Assembly: GCF_000723885.1 (NCBI RefSeq)
Contig: NZ_CCDG010000012.1
Location: 1-64,000, forward strand
From: Paenibacillus camerounensis
GTDB lineage: Bacteria; Bacillota; Bacilli; Paenibacillales; Paenibacillaceae
Direction: 5' to 3'
DNA length: 64,000 bases
Each line of letters starts with the position of its first letter. The stretch's first letter is position 1. The notes under the pieces are model-generated. The model searched no databases, was not told where the DNA came from, and saw nothing but the letters and a program-made list of their open reading frames with translations. Shown here piece by piece: positions 7,925 to 16,265 of the stretch. A program made the position numbers and the translations under genes.

Positions 7925-8786
7925 TTAATTCAACATTTTGATATCTTCTTCCGTAAGTCCCGTAGCAGCTTGAATCGCCTGGTGGCTCATCCCCATCCGC
8001 AGTAAATTCTTAGCAATCTCCTGCTTGGCTTCTTTCATACCTTCTTGGAGGCCTTCTTCCAGGCCCTTTGCGAATCCTTCTCTCTGCGCGCCGTCTCTTT
8101 GCGAAGCTTCATCGTGCAGAAACTTCTGGCGGTCTTCATATCTGCGCCGGGCTTCAGGATTCTGACTCAGGTATTCCAGCGTTTCCATCGCTTTTTGCAG
8201 TGCAGGTTCATTCATCTTCAGTACCTCCCAGTTCTCATTGTCTTTTCCTTTAAGGAACAGCAGCCAATTTACCAGACCTTCTTCACCGGGTACAGCCGGC
8301 TTCTTCAGCTTTGGCAATTCGAGAAAATGAATTTCTATATCATCGGTAAGCGGCGCACCGCTGCTGTCCTCCCGAAGATGAAACACACTATGGGTATGTT
8401 CATTCGGCAGCACAATATAATTTAGAATATTGATTGTTATACATTTTTTAAGCTCTATATACCGACCGCCGGTCTGCATCTGACTCGAATAACGCCTACT
8501 CCAGTAGTAGAGAGTCCGCTTTTCCATATCATATTGGTTAAACAGCTGCATTTCAATATTAATCAGCCTGCCGTCAACCGTCTTTGCCCAGATATCAAAA
8601 ATAGACTGCTTGTCTCCCGGATCCTCTTTATCCGTATAGGGGTTCAGCAGCACTACTTCATCCAGCGGGGCAGTCCCGGCATCCAGCAGAATCCGGTTCA
8701 AAAAAAGCCAGCAGTACATCCTTATTAGCCTCACTAGCAAAAATTCTCTTGAAAACAAAATCCACCCGGGGGTCAAGCAATTCCAT
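7925..8786 (-). pseudogene. Rpn family PD-(D/E)XK nuclease/putative transposase, frameshifted
   Basis: Members of this family are nucleases related to RpnA and often annotated as putative transposases. The true N-terminus starts at 8786 (MELLDPRVDFVFKRIF, with a GGAG ribosome site) and reads to ...KDVLLAFF. The family pattern then continues in another frame as LNRILLDAGTAPLDEV. Next come NPYTDKE, the catalytic-core-like IFDIWAKTVDGRLINIEMQ, and a C-terminal coiled segment rich in EG and KE. The frames meet at a run of seven T on the minus strand (8700-8706); six T would restore one reading frame. It could be a real pseudogene, a phase-variable gene or a sequencing error. It has its own terminator and lies between ftsZ and spoIIGA, where B. 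subtilis has bpr. Confidence 0.85.
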
Positions 8787-8830
8787 ACTGTTCACCACTC
8801 CCGTTATCCGTATTATATCAGCTGAAAAGC

Positions 8831-8876
8831 AAAAAAACACCGCATCTACCCAGTCTGCGACTGAGAGATACGGTGC
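8831..8876 (-). terminator. Intrinsic terminator after ftsZ
   Basis: On the minus strand GCACCGTATCTCTCAGTC pairs imperfectly with GACTGGGTAGATGCGGTG, followed by seven T. It closes the ftsA-ftsZ unit, 25 nt after the ftsZ stop. Confidence 0.85.
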
Positions 8877-8901
8877 TTCCGTAGAAAACTATTAACGTGT
8901 A

Positions 8902-10023
8902 TTAGTCGTTATTGCCGCGCGTGCGGTTGCGCAGGAAGGTCGGGATATCAAGCTGATCAGAGGTTGTCTGATTACCGAACGGCCGCAGATTATTGCTGTT
9001 GTTCTTATCAGCAGCAGGAGCAGGTTCACTGCTGGCAGCCGGACGGCGGGTCTGTGCAACCGGGGAAGGCTTGTGTTCGAACCCGGTAGCGATAACCGTA
9101 ACCTTGATTTCGTCCTTCATGCTTTCCTCAATGATGGCACCAAAAATCATATTAACCTCTGGATCGGACGCAGCTGTAACGATCTCAGCCGCTTCGTTCA
9201 CCTCATACAATGAAAGGTTGGAGCCGCCTGTAATATTCATAATTACCCCGCGCGCACCTTCGATTGAAGTCTCAAGCAGCGGACTCATAATCGCTTTGCG
9301 GGCTGCTTCAGAAGCACGGTTCTCGCCGGTAGCAATACCGATCCCCATAAGCGCTGAGCCGCGCTCAGTCATGATCGTCTTCACATCAGCAAAGTCAAGG
9401 TTAATCAGGCCGGGAACCTGAATAAGATCAGATATCCCTTGTACAGCCTGGCGGAGCACATTATCCGCTTCACGGAATGCCTCCAGCATCGGAGTTTTTT
9501 TGTCTACAATTTCCAGGAGCCGATCATTCGGGATAACGATCAGTGTATCAACCTTTTCCTTCAATGCTTCGATCCCGAGTTCTGCCTGATTAGCACGCTT
9601 TCTGCCTTCAAAAGTGAACGGCCGGGTCACAACACCTACGGTCAATGCTCCGCATTCTCTGGCGATTTCAGCAATGACTGGAGCTGCGCCTGTACCTGTA
9701 CCGCCGCCCATTCCAGCCGTTACGAACACCATATCTGCACCTTTAAGCGTATTAGATATCAGATCGCGGGACTCTTCGGCAGCTTTCTTACCTACTTCAG
9801 GGTTGGCACCTGCGCCCAGTCCCCGGGTAAGCTTGTCCCCGATTTGCAGTTTATGCTCCGATTTGGCCATATGCAGCGCTTGGGCATCTGTATTAACTGT
9901 GATGAACTCAACACCCTGAACGCCGTTTTCAATCATACGGTTGACAGCATTGCTTCCGCCGCCGCCTACGCCGATGACCTTAATTTGCGCCAAGCTCTCC
10001 ATTTCAAAATCAAATTCCAACAT
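8902..10023 (-). CDS. ftsZ: Cell division GTPase FtsZ
   Basis: A tubulin-like GTPase that polymerises into the Z-ring and organises septal wall synthesis. The protein is 373 aa. The glycine-rich [13 protein letters not shown] is near residue 20, and the signature loop GGGTGTG is at about residues 106-112. The T7-loop region NLDFADV is near residue 208. A variable linker leads to the conserved C-terminal peptide DIPTFLRNR, the docking site for FtsA and SepF. ATG at 10023. It follows ftsA by 64 nt and shares its promoter at least in part. Confidence 0.98.
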   Translation of the reverse strand: MLEFDFEMESLAQIKVIGVGGGGSNAVNRMIENGVQGVEFITVNTDAQALHMAKSEHKLQIGDKLTRGLGAGANPEVGKKAAEESRDLISNTLKGADMVFVTAGMGGGTGTGAAPVIAEIARECGALTVGVVTRPFTFEGRKRANQAELGIEALKEKVDTLIVIPNDRLLEIVDKKTPMLEAFREADNVLRQAVQGISDLIQVPGLINLDFADVKTIMTERGSALMGIGIATGENRASEAARKAIMSPLLETSIEGARGVIMNITGGSNLSLYEVNEAAEIVTAASDPEVNMIFGAIIEESMKDEIKVTVIATGFEHKPSPVAQTRRPAASSEPAPAADKNNSNNLRPFGNQTTSDQLDIPTFLRNRTRGNND

Positions 10024-10087
10024 ATTGATTCCATCTCCCCCTTGAATAGTGCTTGGATGGCCAGTCCAAGTATATCTGGACTTACGC

Positions 10088-11353
10088 TTATATGAACTCG
10101 CTAAACATATTTTTTATACGCTCCATCAGACCCGGCTTCTTGTCAATCTCCTGGCTGGGAGCAGCGCTTTGCTTACTTCGGTTGACCGTCTTCTTATTTG
10201 CGCTTACACCGTTATTGCCGCGTACACGGAAACGGCGGACGACGTTATGCAGAATACCTACACCGCCGGTGAAGCCCGGGTCGCGGACTCCGATATAATC
10301 AGGTACAGCGATGCGTACAGAAGCTGACAATTCAGTTTGTGCCGCCTTTAGAACCCCCGGCATGGATACAGTACCACCCGTAAGTATATAACCTCCGGGA
10401 AGGTCATTGTAACCGAGACGCTTTACTTCCTGACGGATCAGGTGAAAGATCTCCTGGATTCTGGGCTCGATGATGGCCGCCAGATCCTCCTGGTTAAATT
10501 CCTTTTCCACATTGCTGCCGATACGCAGCACTTTAAATACGACATCCGAGGCGGCATCATCGATCCAGGCACAGCCGTACTTCAGCTTTACCTTCTCCGC
10601 CTGATCCGTAAGCGTACGGAGCCCGTATGCAATATCATTGGTTACAAACTCTCCGCCGATCGGGATCGTGGAAGTAGCGCTAAGGGAACCCTCTTCATAA
10701 ACGGCTATCGTCGTTGAGCCTGCACCGATATCAACCAGCACAGCCCCCATCGACTTCTCGTCTTTGGACAGCGCCAATCCGCCGGCTCCAAGAGACATCA
10801 GCACAAGATCTTTTACCTTCAGCCCTGATTTCTCTACACAACGAAGCAGATTATGTATTGGCGTCTTCGCCCCGGTTATAATCGTCGCCTCAACCTCCAG
10901 ACGCACTCCGATCATGCCGCGGGGATCCTGGATTCCTTCCAGGCCGTCAACGATATATTGCTTGGCAACAACGTCGATGACTTCCCGTTCAGGCGGCATA
11001 GCAATGACTTCTGCCGCTTTGATCACCCGGTCGATGTCCTCTTCGCCGATCTCCCGGTCCTCATTCTGGACGGCAACGACGCCATGGCTGGATTGCAGAC
11101 CGATATGATTGCCGGAAATCCCGACATAGACCTCAGATATTTGAATACCGACCATCTGCTCCGCATACTCCACAGCGCTTCTGATCGATTGCACAGTCTG
11201 ATCGATATCTACAATCGCACCCTTGCGAATCCCTTCTGAATCAGCAGATCCAACGCCAATAATATTAAAGGTTCCATTAGTAACTTCCCCGATAATTGCC
11301 CGCACTTTGGATGTACCGATGTCCAAACTAACAATGATGTCATTGTTGCTCAA
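10088..11353 (-). CDS. ftsA: Cell division protein FtsA
   Basis: An actin-like ATPase that tethers FtsZ to the membrane and recruits later division proteins. The protein is 421 aa. The phosphate-1 motif is [15 protein letters not shown] at the N-terminus, the phosphate-2 motif is [18 protein letters not shown], and the adenosine motif is [14 protein letters not shown]. The C-terminus [14 protein letters not shown] is the amphipathic membrane-targeting helix. It starts at TTG (11353) 11 nt from GGAGG. About 300 nt without genes precede it and hold a candidate sigma-H promoter. Confidence 0.97.
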   Translation of the reverse strand: MSNNDIIVSLDIGTSKVRAIIGEVTNGTFNIIGVGSADSEGIRKGAIVDIDQTVQSIRSAVEYAEQMVGIQISEVYVGISGNHIGLQSSHGVVAVQNEDREIGEEDIDRVIKAAEVIAMPPEREVIDVVAKQYIVDGLEGIQDPRGMIGVRLEVEATIITGAKTPIHNLLRCVEKSGLKVKDLVLMSLGAGGLALSKDEKSMGAVLVDIGAGSTTIAVYEEGSLSATSTIPIGGEFVTNDIAYGLRTLTDQAEKVKLKYGCAWIDDAASDVVFKVLRIGSNVEKEFNQEDLAAIIEPRIQEIFHLIRQEVKRLGYNDLPGGYILTGGTVSMPGVLKAAQTELSASVRIAVPDYIGVRDPGFTGGVGILHNVVRRFRVRGNNGVSANKKTVNRSKQSAAPSQEIDKKPGLMERIKNMFSEFI

Positions 11354-11655
11354 GCCCTATGGCACCTCCTGTTATAATCATAATAAAAGATGATGCTGAA
11401 GAATCACACGATTCCCGTTGCCGGGAAGCTTCTTTGTACATATTCAACATCACGATTCCTTTCCCTCTTTTTTCTACAATTTTTTTGAATGGGATAATAT
11501 GGAGTTCCGGGTAAAAAAGAAATATAAGGATAAAAAGAAAAATGCAGCCATAGCCAGGTCTTCTTTTTCAAAAAATCCGCAGAAAAAAGAGGGATTCACC
11601 TTATTGCCCGTAAAACCGATTGTAGCATTTTTTCCGCATTATTAGTAGGGACTAT
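11354..11655 (-). other. Long leader/promoter region upstream of ftsA
   Basis: These 302 bases between ftsQ and ftsA contain no credible gene. They are unusually A+T-rich with several A and T runs (for example around 11509-11545 and 11568-11591). They hold the sigma-H-like promoter listed separately. In B. subtilis ylxW, ylxX and sbp lie at this place; no trace of them is visible here. Confidence 0.7.
11442..11468 (-). promoter_or_regulatory. Candidate sigma-H promoter for ftsAZ
   Basis: On the minus strand AGAGGGAAA is followed by 14 nt and GAATAT. The sigma-H pattern RnAGGAwWW-N11-12-RnnGAATww is met in spacing and in all but one key base (G for A in AGGA). B. subtilis ftsAZ also has a sigma-H promoter that raises Z-ring supply at the start of sporulation. 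The identification is by eye only. Confidence 0.45.
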
Positions 11656-12411
11656 TTACTCTTGTATGTCCTCATTATCCTCATTTTCCGCCGCAAAAGG
11701 TACATACGTATCAGCCTCAAGCATCTTTATAAGGCCGGGCTCTTCCGTCTCTATCACCTGGTTCAGATATTCAACCTTGTCCTTCAGAAGCGAGATTGCT
11801 GTGATGACCTCAAAACGTGAACGGGTATACAGCTTGATCCGGTCCGGAAAGGATAAGGTCGGTGAAGGAACAATTTCAGAAATATCGCTGGTCAATTCAT
11901 TAGAGATAACGGCTAAAGCCTGGCACAGCTTGGCTTTGTAAGGATCATCTTCCTTCCAGCCGGTCAGTATCGGCTTCTCCACGGCAATTCCGGTCTCATT
12001 CACCTCTACAGCAGTGCCGCTGGACAGAATAGCTTCAAGGACACCCTGCTGATCCAGCTCATAGGCTACAGCCGGAAACTCTTCAACTGTAATATTCACA
12101 ATCCCGGGGAATTTCTTAGTCACTGTCGCCTCCTGCACCGTTCTAAGCTGCTTCAGTGCAGCTTCTACGGATTCAGCAGAGGCGGCAAAAAACTGTCCGC
12201 CGATCACAAGGCCGCTGCCCTCCAGCAGCTCCTCACGGGTCGCGTATTTGTTGCCCTGAAAATTAATTTCCGTAATACGGCTAACAGACGAGCGGAAAAA
12301 GATAACCGCCAGCAGCGCTACAAACAGCAGCAGCAGGATAACTGTGATTTTACGGCTCATTTTTTTTACAGGCTTGTCCTCTTTCAGTCGAGGCAATCGG
12401 GTTTTAGGCAT
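11656..12411 (-). CDS. ftsQ: Cell division protein FtsQ/DivIB
   Basis: A bitopic membrane protein of the divisome that binds FtsL and the DivIC/FtsB type partner and regulates septal synthesis. The protein is 251 aa: a basic cytoplasmic tail, one transmembrane segment (about residues 20-42), a POTRA domain starting ITEINFQGNKYATREEL, then a beta domain. The ATG at 12411 is 8 nt from GGAG and fits better than the ATG two codons upstream. It lies 65 nt after murA across a strong hairpin. Confidence 0.93.
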   Translation of the reverse strand: MPKTRLPRLKEDKPVKKMSRKITVILLLLFVALLAVIFFRSSVSRITEINFQGNKYATREELLEGSGLVIGGQFFAASAESVEAALKQLRTVQEATVTKKFPGIVNITVEEFPAVAYELDQQGVLEAILSSGTAVEVNETGIAVEKPILTGWKEDDPYKAKLCQALAVISNELTSDISEIVPSPTLSFPDRIKLYTRSRFEVITAISLLKDKVEYLNQVIETEEPGLIKMLEADTYVPFAAENEDNEDIQE

Positions 12412-12432
12412 TCTCATATCTCCGTAATAAGG

Positions 12433-12472
12433 CCCTGTCTCCTTCCATGGCTGAAAGCCGAAGGAGACAGGG
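12433..12472. terminator. 13-bp perfect hairpin between murA and ftsQ
   Basis: CCCTGTCTCCTTC and GAAGGAGACAGGG pair without a mismatch around a 14-nt loop, starting 4 nt after the murA stop. On the minus strand the following bases are CCTTATTAC, which is a poor U tract. It may be a leaky terminator or attenuator, or an mRNA stabiliser or processing site, inside the dcw cluster. Confidence 0.6.
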
Positions 12473-12476
12473 AGCT

Positions 12477-13760
12477 TTAATTGGCCAAATCAAAAGGACC
12501 CGGTACAGGCACTTTACGGCTGATGCGGGCACCCAGCTTCTGGAACAGCAGCTCGATACCGTCGTAACCGCGGTCAATGTGATGCGCCTGCTCTACTACT
12601 GTAGTCCCATGGGCTGCGAGTCCGGCAATAACCAGAGCTGCTCCCGCCCTCAGGTCCGTTGCTTCCACTGTTGCCCCGTACAGCCGCTGCACACCGCGGA
12701 TAAACGCGCGGTTCAGGTCTGTGGAAATATCAGCCCCCATCCGGGCCATCTCCTCCACATGCTTAAAGCGTCCCTCGAATACCGTCTCTTTAATAACGCT
12801 GAAACCGTCGGCAAGCGACAGCAGCACCATTACCTGAGATTGCAGATCCGTTGGAAAAGAGGGGTAGGGTGATGTCACAATCCGCTCTACCGCACGCGGA
12901 CGCCCCATGCAGCTGACATTAATTATATCATTGCAGACCGTGATTTGAACACCTGCCCGCCTCAGCACGTGGATGAGTGAGGTTAAATGTCCCGCATTGG
13001 TATGGGTCAGCGTAACACTTCCGCGTGTAGCGGCAGCTGCAATCATAACCGTCCCGGCGACAATCCGGTCCGGAATGACCTCATACGTACACGGATGGAG
13101 CTTTGTGACTCCGCGGATTGTAATTGTATCAGTACCTGCGCCGATAATCTGGGCCCCCATCGCATTCAGGAAATTCTGCAGATCCTGAATTTCCGGCTCC
13201 CTCGCTGCCCCTGATATGGTAGTTGTACCCTCAGCCGTTGCCGCAGCCATCATAATATTCTCTGTGGCTCCGACGCTGGGATAATCCAGATGAATGTCGC
13301 TCCCTGTCAGTCTCGCAGCCCGGCAGGATATCCTGCCGTTGCTCTCCTCAATCTCTGCCCCGAGGAGCTTCAGGCCCTGAAGGTGAAGGTCAATCTTGCG
13401 TTCTCCGATCGCACAGCCTCCCGGCTGATAGATCGTCACTTCGCCAAACCTGGATAGTAACGGCCCCATCAAAAAAATGGAAGACCGCATCTGCCGCATC
13501 AAATCCTCCGGAACATGGGAAGTGCTTAAGGTTGACGTATCCATTGTCACTGTTTCCCCTTCATGCACAGCCCTGCAGCCCAGCCGCCCCAAAATATTCA
13601 GCATTGTCTCGATGTCCAGCAGCTTCGGCACATTATGCAGTGAGTGAACTCCTTCGGCCAGCAGGCTTGCCGCCAGGATCGGCAGTGCCGCATTTTTTGC
13701 TCCATGGATACGTATGGTGCCTGACAGGGGACTTCCACCCTCAATCACCAATTTGTCCAA
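12477..13760 (-). CDS. murA: UDP-N-acetylglucosamine 1-carboxyvinyltransferase MurA
   Basis: MurA transfers enolpyruvate from PEP to UDP-GlcNAc, the first committed step of peptidoglycan synthesis and the fosfomycin target. The 427 aa protein starts MDKLVIEGG and has the substrate lysine in GAKNAALP. The catalytic Cys is at about residue 116 in the loop QPGGCAIGERK. The start is TTG at 13760, set by a GGAGGTGAT site 7 nt away; longer reading frames upstream have no support. In B. subtilis this position of the cluster holds murB instead. A TATAAT-like element upstream suggests it can be transcribed separately. Confidence 0.96.
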   Translation of the reverse strand: MDKLVIEGGSPLSGTIRIHGAKNAALPILAASLLAEGVHSLHNVPKLLDIETMLNILGRLGCRAVHEGETVTMDTSTLSTSHVPEDLMRQMRSSIFLMGPLLSRFGEVTIYQPGGCAIGERKIDLHLQGLKLLGAEIEESNGRISCRAARLTGSDIHLDYPSVGATENIMMAAATAEGTTTISGAAREPEIQDLQNFLNAMGAQIIGAGTDTITIRGVTKLHPCTYEVIPDRIVAGTVMIAAAATRGSVTLTHTNAGHLTSLIHVLRRAGVQITVCNDIINVSCMGRPRAVERIVTSPYPSFPTDLQSQVMVLLSLADGFSVIKETVFEGRFKHVEEMARMGADISTDLNRAFIRGVQRLYGATVEATDLRAGAALVIAGLAAHGTTVVEQAHHIDRGYDGIELLFQKLGARISRKVPVPGPFDLAN

Positions 13761-13878
13761 TGTATCACCTCCGAGATTACCGCTCACCCGCCACCGGAAA
13801 CTTCCTGTAAAGCGGTCTTGAACCGCCGGGAGAAACGCCTGTTACAGCAGTTCACTTGACAGGAAGAACCATGGGTGA

Positions 13879-13944
13879 TTGTCACGATTATAGGATTATC
13901 CTATGTTCATAACCCCGGGTGTGTGACAGCAGGAGGATAACATG
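13879..13944 (+). promoter_or_regulatory. Plus-strand promoter, palindrome, SD and ATG between murA and murG
   Basis: On the plus strand TTGTCA (13879-13884) and TATGTT (13902-13907) are 17 nt apart. The spacer overlaps a near-perfect palindrome ATAGGATTATCCTAT (13890-13904). AGGAGG (13931-13936) then precedes an ATG at 13942 by 5 nt. The minus strand shows TATAAT at 13887-13892, which could serve murA. The palindrome may be an operator acting on both directions. Confidence 0.35.
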
Positions 13945-13997
13945 AGACCACGTATTGGGACAAAGCGTTCAAAGTCACTGAGAACGGGACTAACGTC

Positions 13998-15113
13998 TTA
14001 TGCTTTCCGTGTGGCGGCAAGCCGCCGCAGCTCGCTGACGACCAGCGCAGCGGAATCCCGTTTGCCCAGACGTCTGGACGATTCCGCCATGCTGCTCCGC
14101 AGTGATTCTGCCCCGATTATCCGCTGCACTGACTCATGCAGAGCCTTACCGGTCAAATCCTTTTCCAGCAGTACAACTGCCGCACCTTCACGTTCCAGCT
14201 GCCTTGCATTCGCTTCCTGATGATTGTTCGTCACATTAGGGGACGGAATGAGGACGGAGGGGATACCCAGAGCCGTAATCTCGGCCAGAAAAGATGCGCC
14301 TGCCCGGTTCACAATCAGTGAGGTACAGGCCAGCACCTCAGGCATATTGTGCACGTAAGGGAGCACATGGAGCCAGCTTGGCTCTCCCCCGAGCTTTTGA
14401 CGCAGCGCCTTGCGGGTCTCTTCAAAGTAGGATTCGCCTGTAACATAAACATAATGAGCTCCATTACCCTTACCCACAAACGGCACCATTTCAATCATCG
14501 CCTGGTTGATTGCCTTCGCTCCGCCGCTTCCTCCGACTACAAGCACCACCGTACTGCCTTCCGGAATACCCAGCGAGGCATAGCCGCGCTGCGGGCTTGC
14601 AGCTGTGACCGTGGTAGCCCGGGGATTACCGGTGTAGATCACATTTTTGCCGCCCGGAAAAGCAGACTCTGTGCCCTCGAAGCTGACGGCTACCGTGTCG
14701 GCGTACCGGCTGAGAAACTTGTTGGTCAGGCCGGGGATCGCGTTCTGCTCATGAATCAGTGTGGGAATGCCCAGACGGGAGGCGGCATATACCACAGGTC
14801 CGCATACATACCCTCCTGTGCCGATAACAACATCAGGCTTGAACTCTCTCAGCATTTCCTTTGAAGCTTTGACCCCTCTGAGAAAACGCATAATGGTCTT
14901 TACATTGTCCATGGAAATCTTCCGGCGGAAACCGGTAATATCAATAGCTTTGAAGGGAAGCTTCTCCTGGGGAACCAGTCTGCTCTCCAGACCGCGTTTG
15001 CCGCCGATATAGAGAAAGGCTGATCCGCTCTCTTCCGCTTCCAGCTGCCTGGCGACAGCAACGGCGGGATAAATATGCCCGCCGGTGCCTCCGCCGCTTA
15101 ATACGATACGCAT
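13998..15113 (-). CDS. murG: Lipid II synthase MurG
   Basis: MurG adds GlcNAc to lipid I on the inner face of the membrane, giving lipid II. The 371 aa GT28-family protein has the N-terminal GGGTGGHIYPAVAVA loop that contacts the lipid diphosphate. VIGTGGYVCGP and the nucleotide-binding C-domain follow, with VVGGSGGAKAIN and the Gly-Ala-containing NRAGASFLAEI. The ATG at 15113 is 7 nt from GAGGTGAG; the GTG three codons earlier lies inside that site. It lies 5 nt from spoVE. Confidence 0.96.
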   Translation of the reverse strand: MRIVLSGGGTGGHIYPAVAVARQLEAEESGSAFLYIGGKRGLESRLVPQEKLPFKAIDITGFRRKISMDNVKTIMRFLRGVKASKEMLREFKPDVVIGTGGYVCGPVVYAASRLGIPTLIHEQNAIPGLTNKFLSRYADTVAVSFEGTESAFPGGKNVIYTGNPRATTVTAASPQRGYASLGIPEGSTVVLVVGGSGGAKAINQAMIEMVPFVGKGNGAHYVYVTGESYFEETRKALRQKLGGEPSWLHVLPYVHNMPEVLACTSLIVNRAGASFLAEITALGIPSVLIPSPNVTNNHQEANARQLEREGAAVVLLEKDLTGKALHESVQRIIGAESLRSSMAESSRRLGKRDSAALVVSELRRLAATRKA

Positions 15114-15118
15114 GTCTC

Positions 15119-16216
15119 TCACCTCGCATAACGGGATAAATTCAATAAAATGCCGAGTGCTGTAAGCATCAGGGTTAATGAAGAGCCCCCGTAGCTGATC
15201 AGCGGGAGTGTGATGCCTGTCACAGGCATCAGGCCGATAACCACGCCGATATTGATAATGACCTGTACAGCCACCATACTGACGATTCCTACCGCCAGAT
15301 AACTGCCGAACCGGTCAGGCAGGCTCATCGCCACCTTCATCCCCCGCCAGATCAGAATCAGGAACAGGACCAGCACTGCAATCCCCCCGATGAAACCAAG
15401 CTCCTCAGCGAGTATGGAAAAAATAAAATCAGTCTGCGGCTCCGGCACATAGCTGTATTTCTGCCGGCTCATTCCGAGGCCGAGGCCCCCGAGACCGCCG
15501 GGACCAATCGCATAAAGCGACTGGATAATCTGGTAGCCGGCGCCAAGCGGATCGGACCAGGGATCCAAAAAAGCGGTTATCCGCTTCAGCCGGTAAGGCG
15601 CGGCGGCTATGAGACCGGCAAAACCCAGCACGCCAAGCGCCCCCAGCGAGAGCAGATGCTTCATCCGGGCTCCGGCTGTAAAAACCATCATCAGCGCCGC
15701 TCCGAACATGACAGTGCCAGTGCCGAGGTCCGGCTGGAGCATAATCAGCGCAAACGCCGAGCCGATCAGGGCGAGCGGCGGCAGCAGCCCGCGCGTGAAG
15801 GTAGAGATATCGTATTCATCCTTGCCCAGCCAGTTGGCCAGGAACAGAATCATCCCCATCTTCATGAACTCCGAGGGCTGGATGCCGAAGCTGCTGATCC
15901 CCAGCCAGCTCCGTGCACCGCCGCGGACTACCCCGATACCCGGGATTAATACCAGGACAAGCAGAATGAAGCATAGAATCAGTGCAGGCCTTGCGAATCT
16001 TTTCAGCACCAGATAATCCGTGTTGGCCGTTACGAACATGGCGCCAAGGCCGAGCCCGGCGAACAGCAGCTGTCTTTTGACAAAATAAAACGAATCGCCA
16101 TAATTGCGGAAGCCCAGCACAGAACCGGCGCTGTAAACCATCACCATGCCGATGACCAGCAGGGCAAGTATGGGAATCAGCAGCCAGATGTCAGGCGCAT
16201 GACGCGGTTTGTTCAT
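15119..16216 (-). CDS. spoVE: SEDS-family lipid II polymerase SpoVE (FtsW-like)
   Basis: A ten-transmembrane SEDS glycosyltransferase that polymerises lipid II together with a class B PBP. The 365 aa length and the place between murD and murG match SpoVE of Bacillus, needed for spore cortex; it could instead be the vegetative FtsW. Motifs include RGGARSWLGI, IQPSEFMK, QPDLGTG with the catalytic Asp, EELGFIGG, and GITLPLISYGGSS near the end. ATG 16216 behind GAGGTG. spoVD upstream is the likely PBP partner. Confidence 0.9.
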   Translation of the reverse strand: MNKPRHAPDIWLLIPILALLVIGMVMVYSAGSVLGFRNYGDSFYFVKRQLLFAGLGLGAMFVTANTDYLVLKRFARPALILCFILLVLVLIPGIGVVRGGARSWLGISSFGIQPSEFMKMGMILFLANWLGKDEYDISTFTRGLLPPLALIGSAFALIMLQPDLGTGTVMFGAALMMVFTAGARMKHLLSLGALGVLGFAGLIAAAPYRLKRITAFLDPWSDPLGAGYQIIQSLYAIGPGGLGGLGLGMSRQKYSYVPEPQTDFIFSILAEELGFIGGIAVLVLFLILIWRGMKVAMSLPDRFGSYLAVGIVSMVAVQVIINIGVVIGLMPVTGITLPLISYGGSSLTLMLTALGILLNLSRYAR

Positions 16217-16265
16217 CAGGAGCACACCTCTTGCATCCGTAGTAGGGGCTTATCCACCCCCCTAC

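Noticed and set aside
8700-8706. Programmed -1 frameshift at the T TTT TTT heptamer of the Rpn gene
   Set aside because: The heptamer is in the right frame, but a -1 shift leads at once to TGA. Only +1 or loss of one T restores the protein, so classical -1 frameshifting is excluded.
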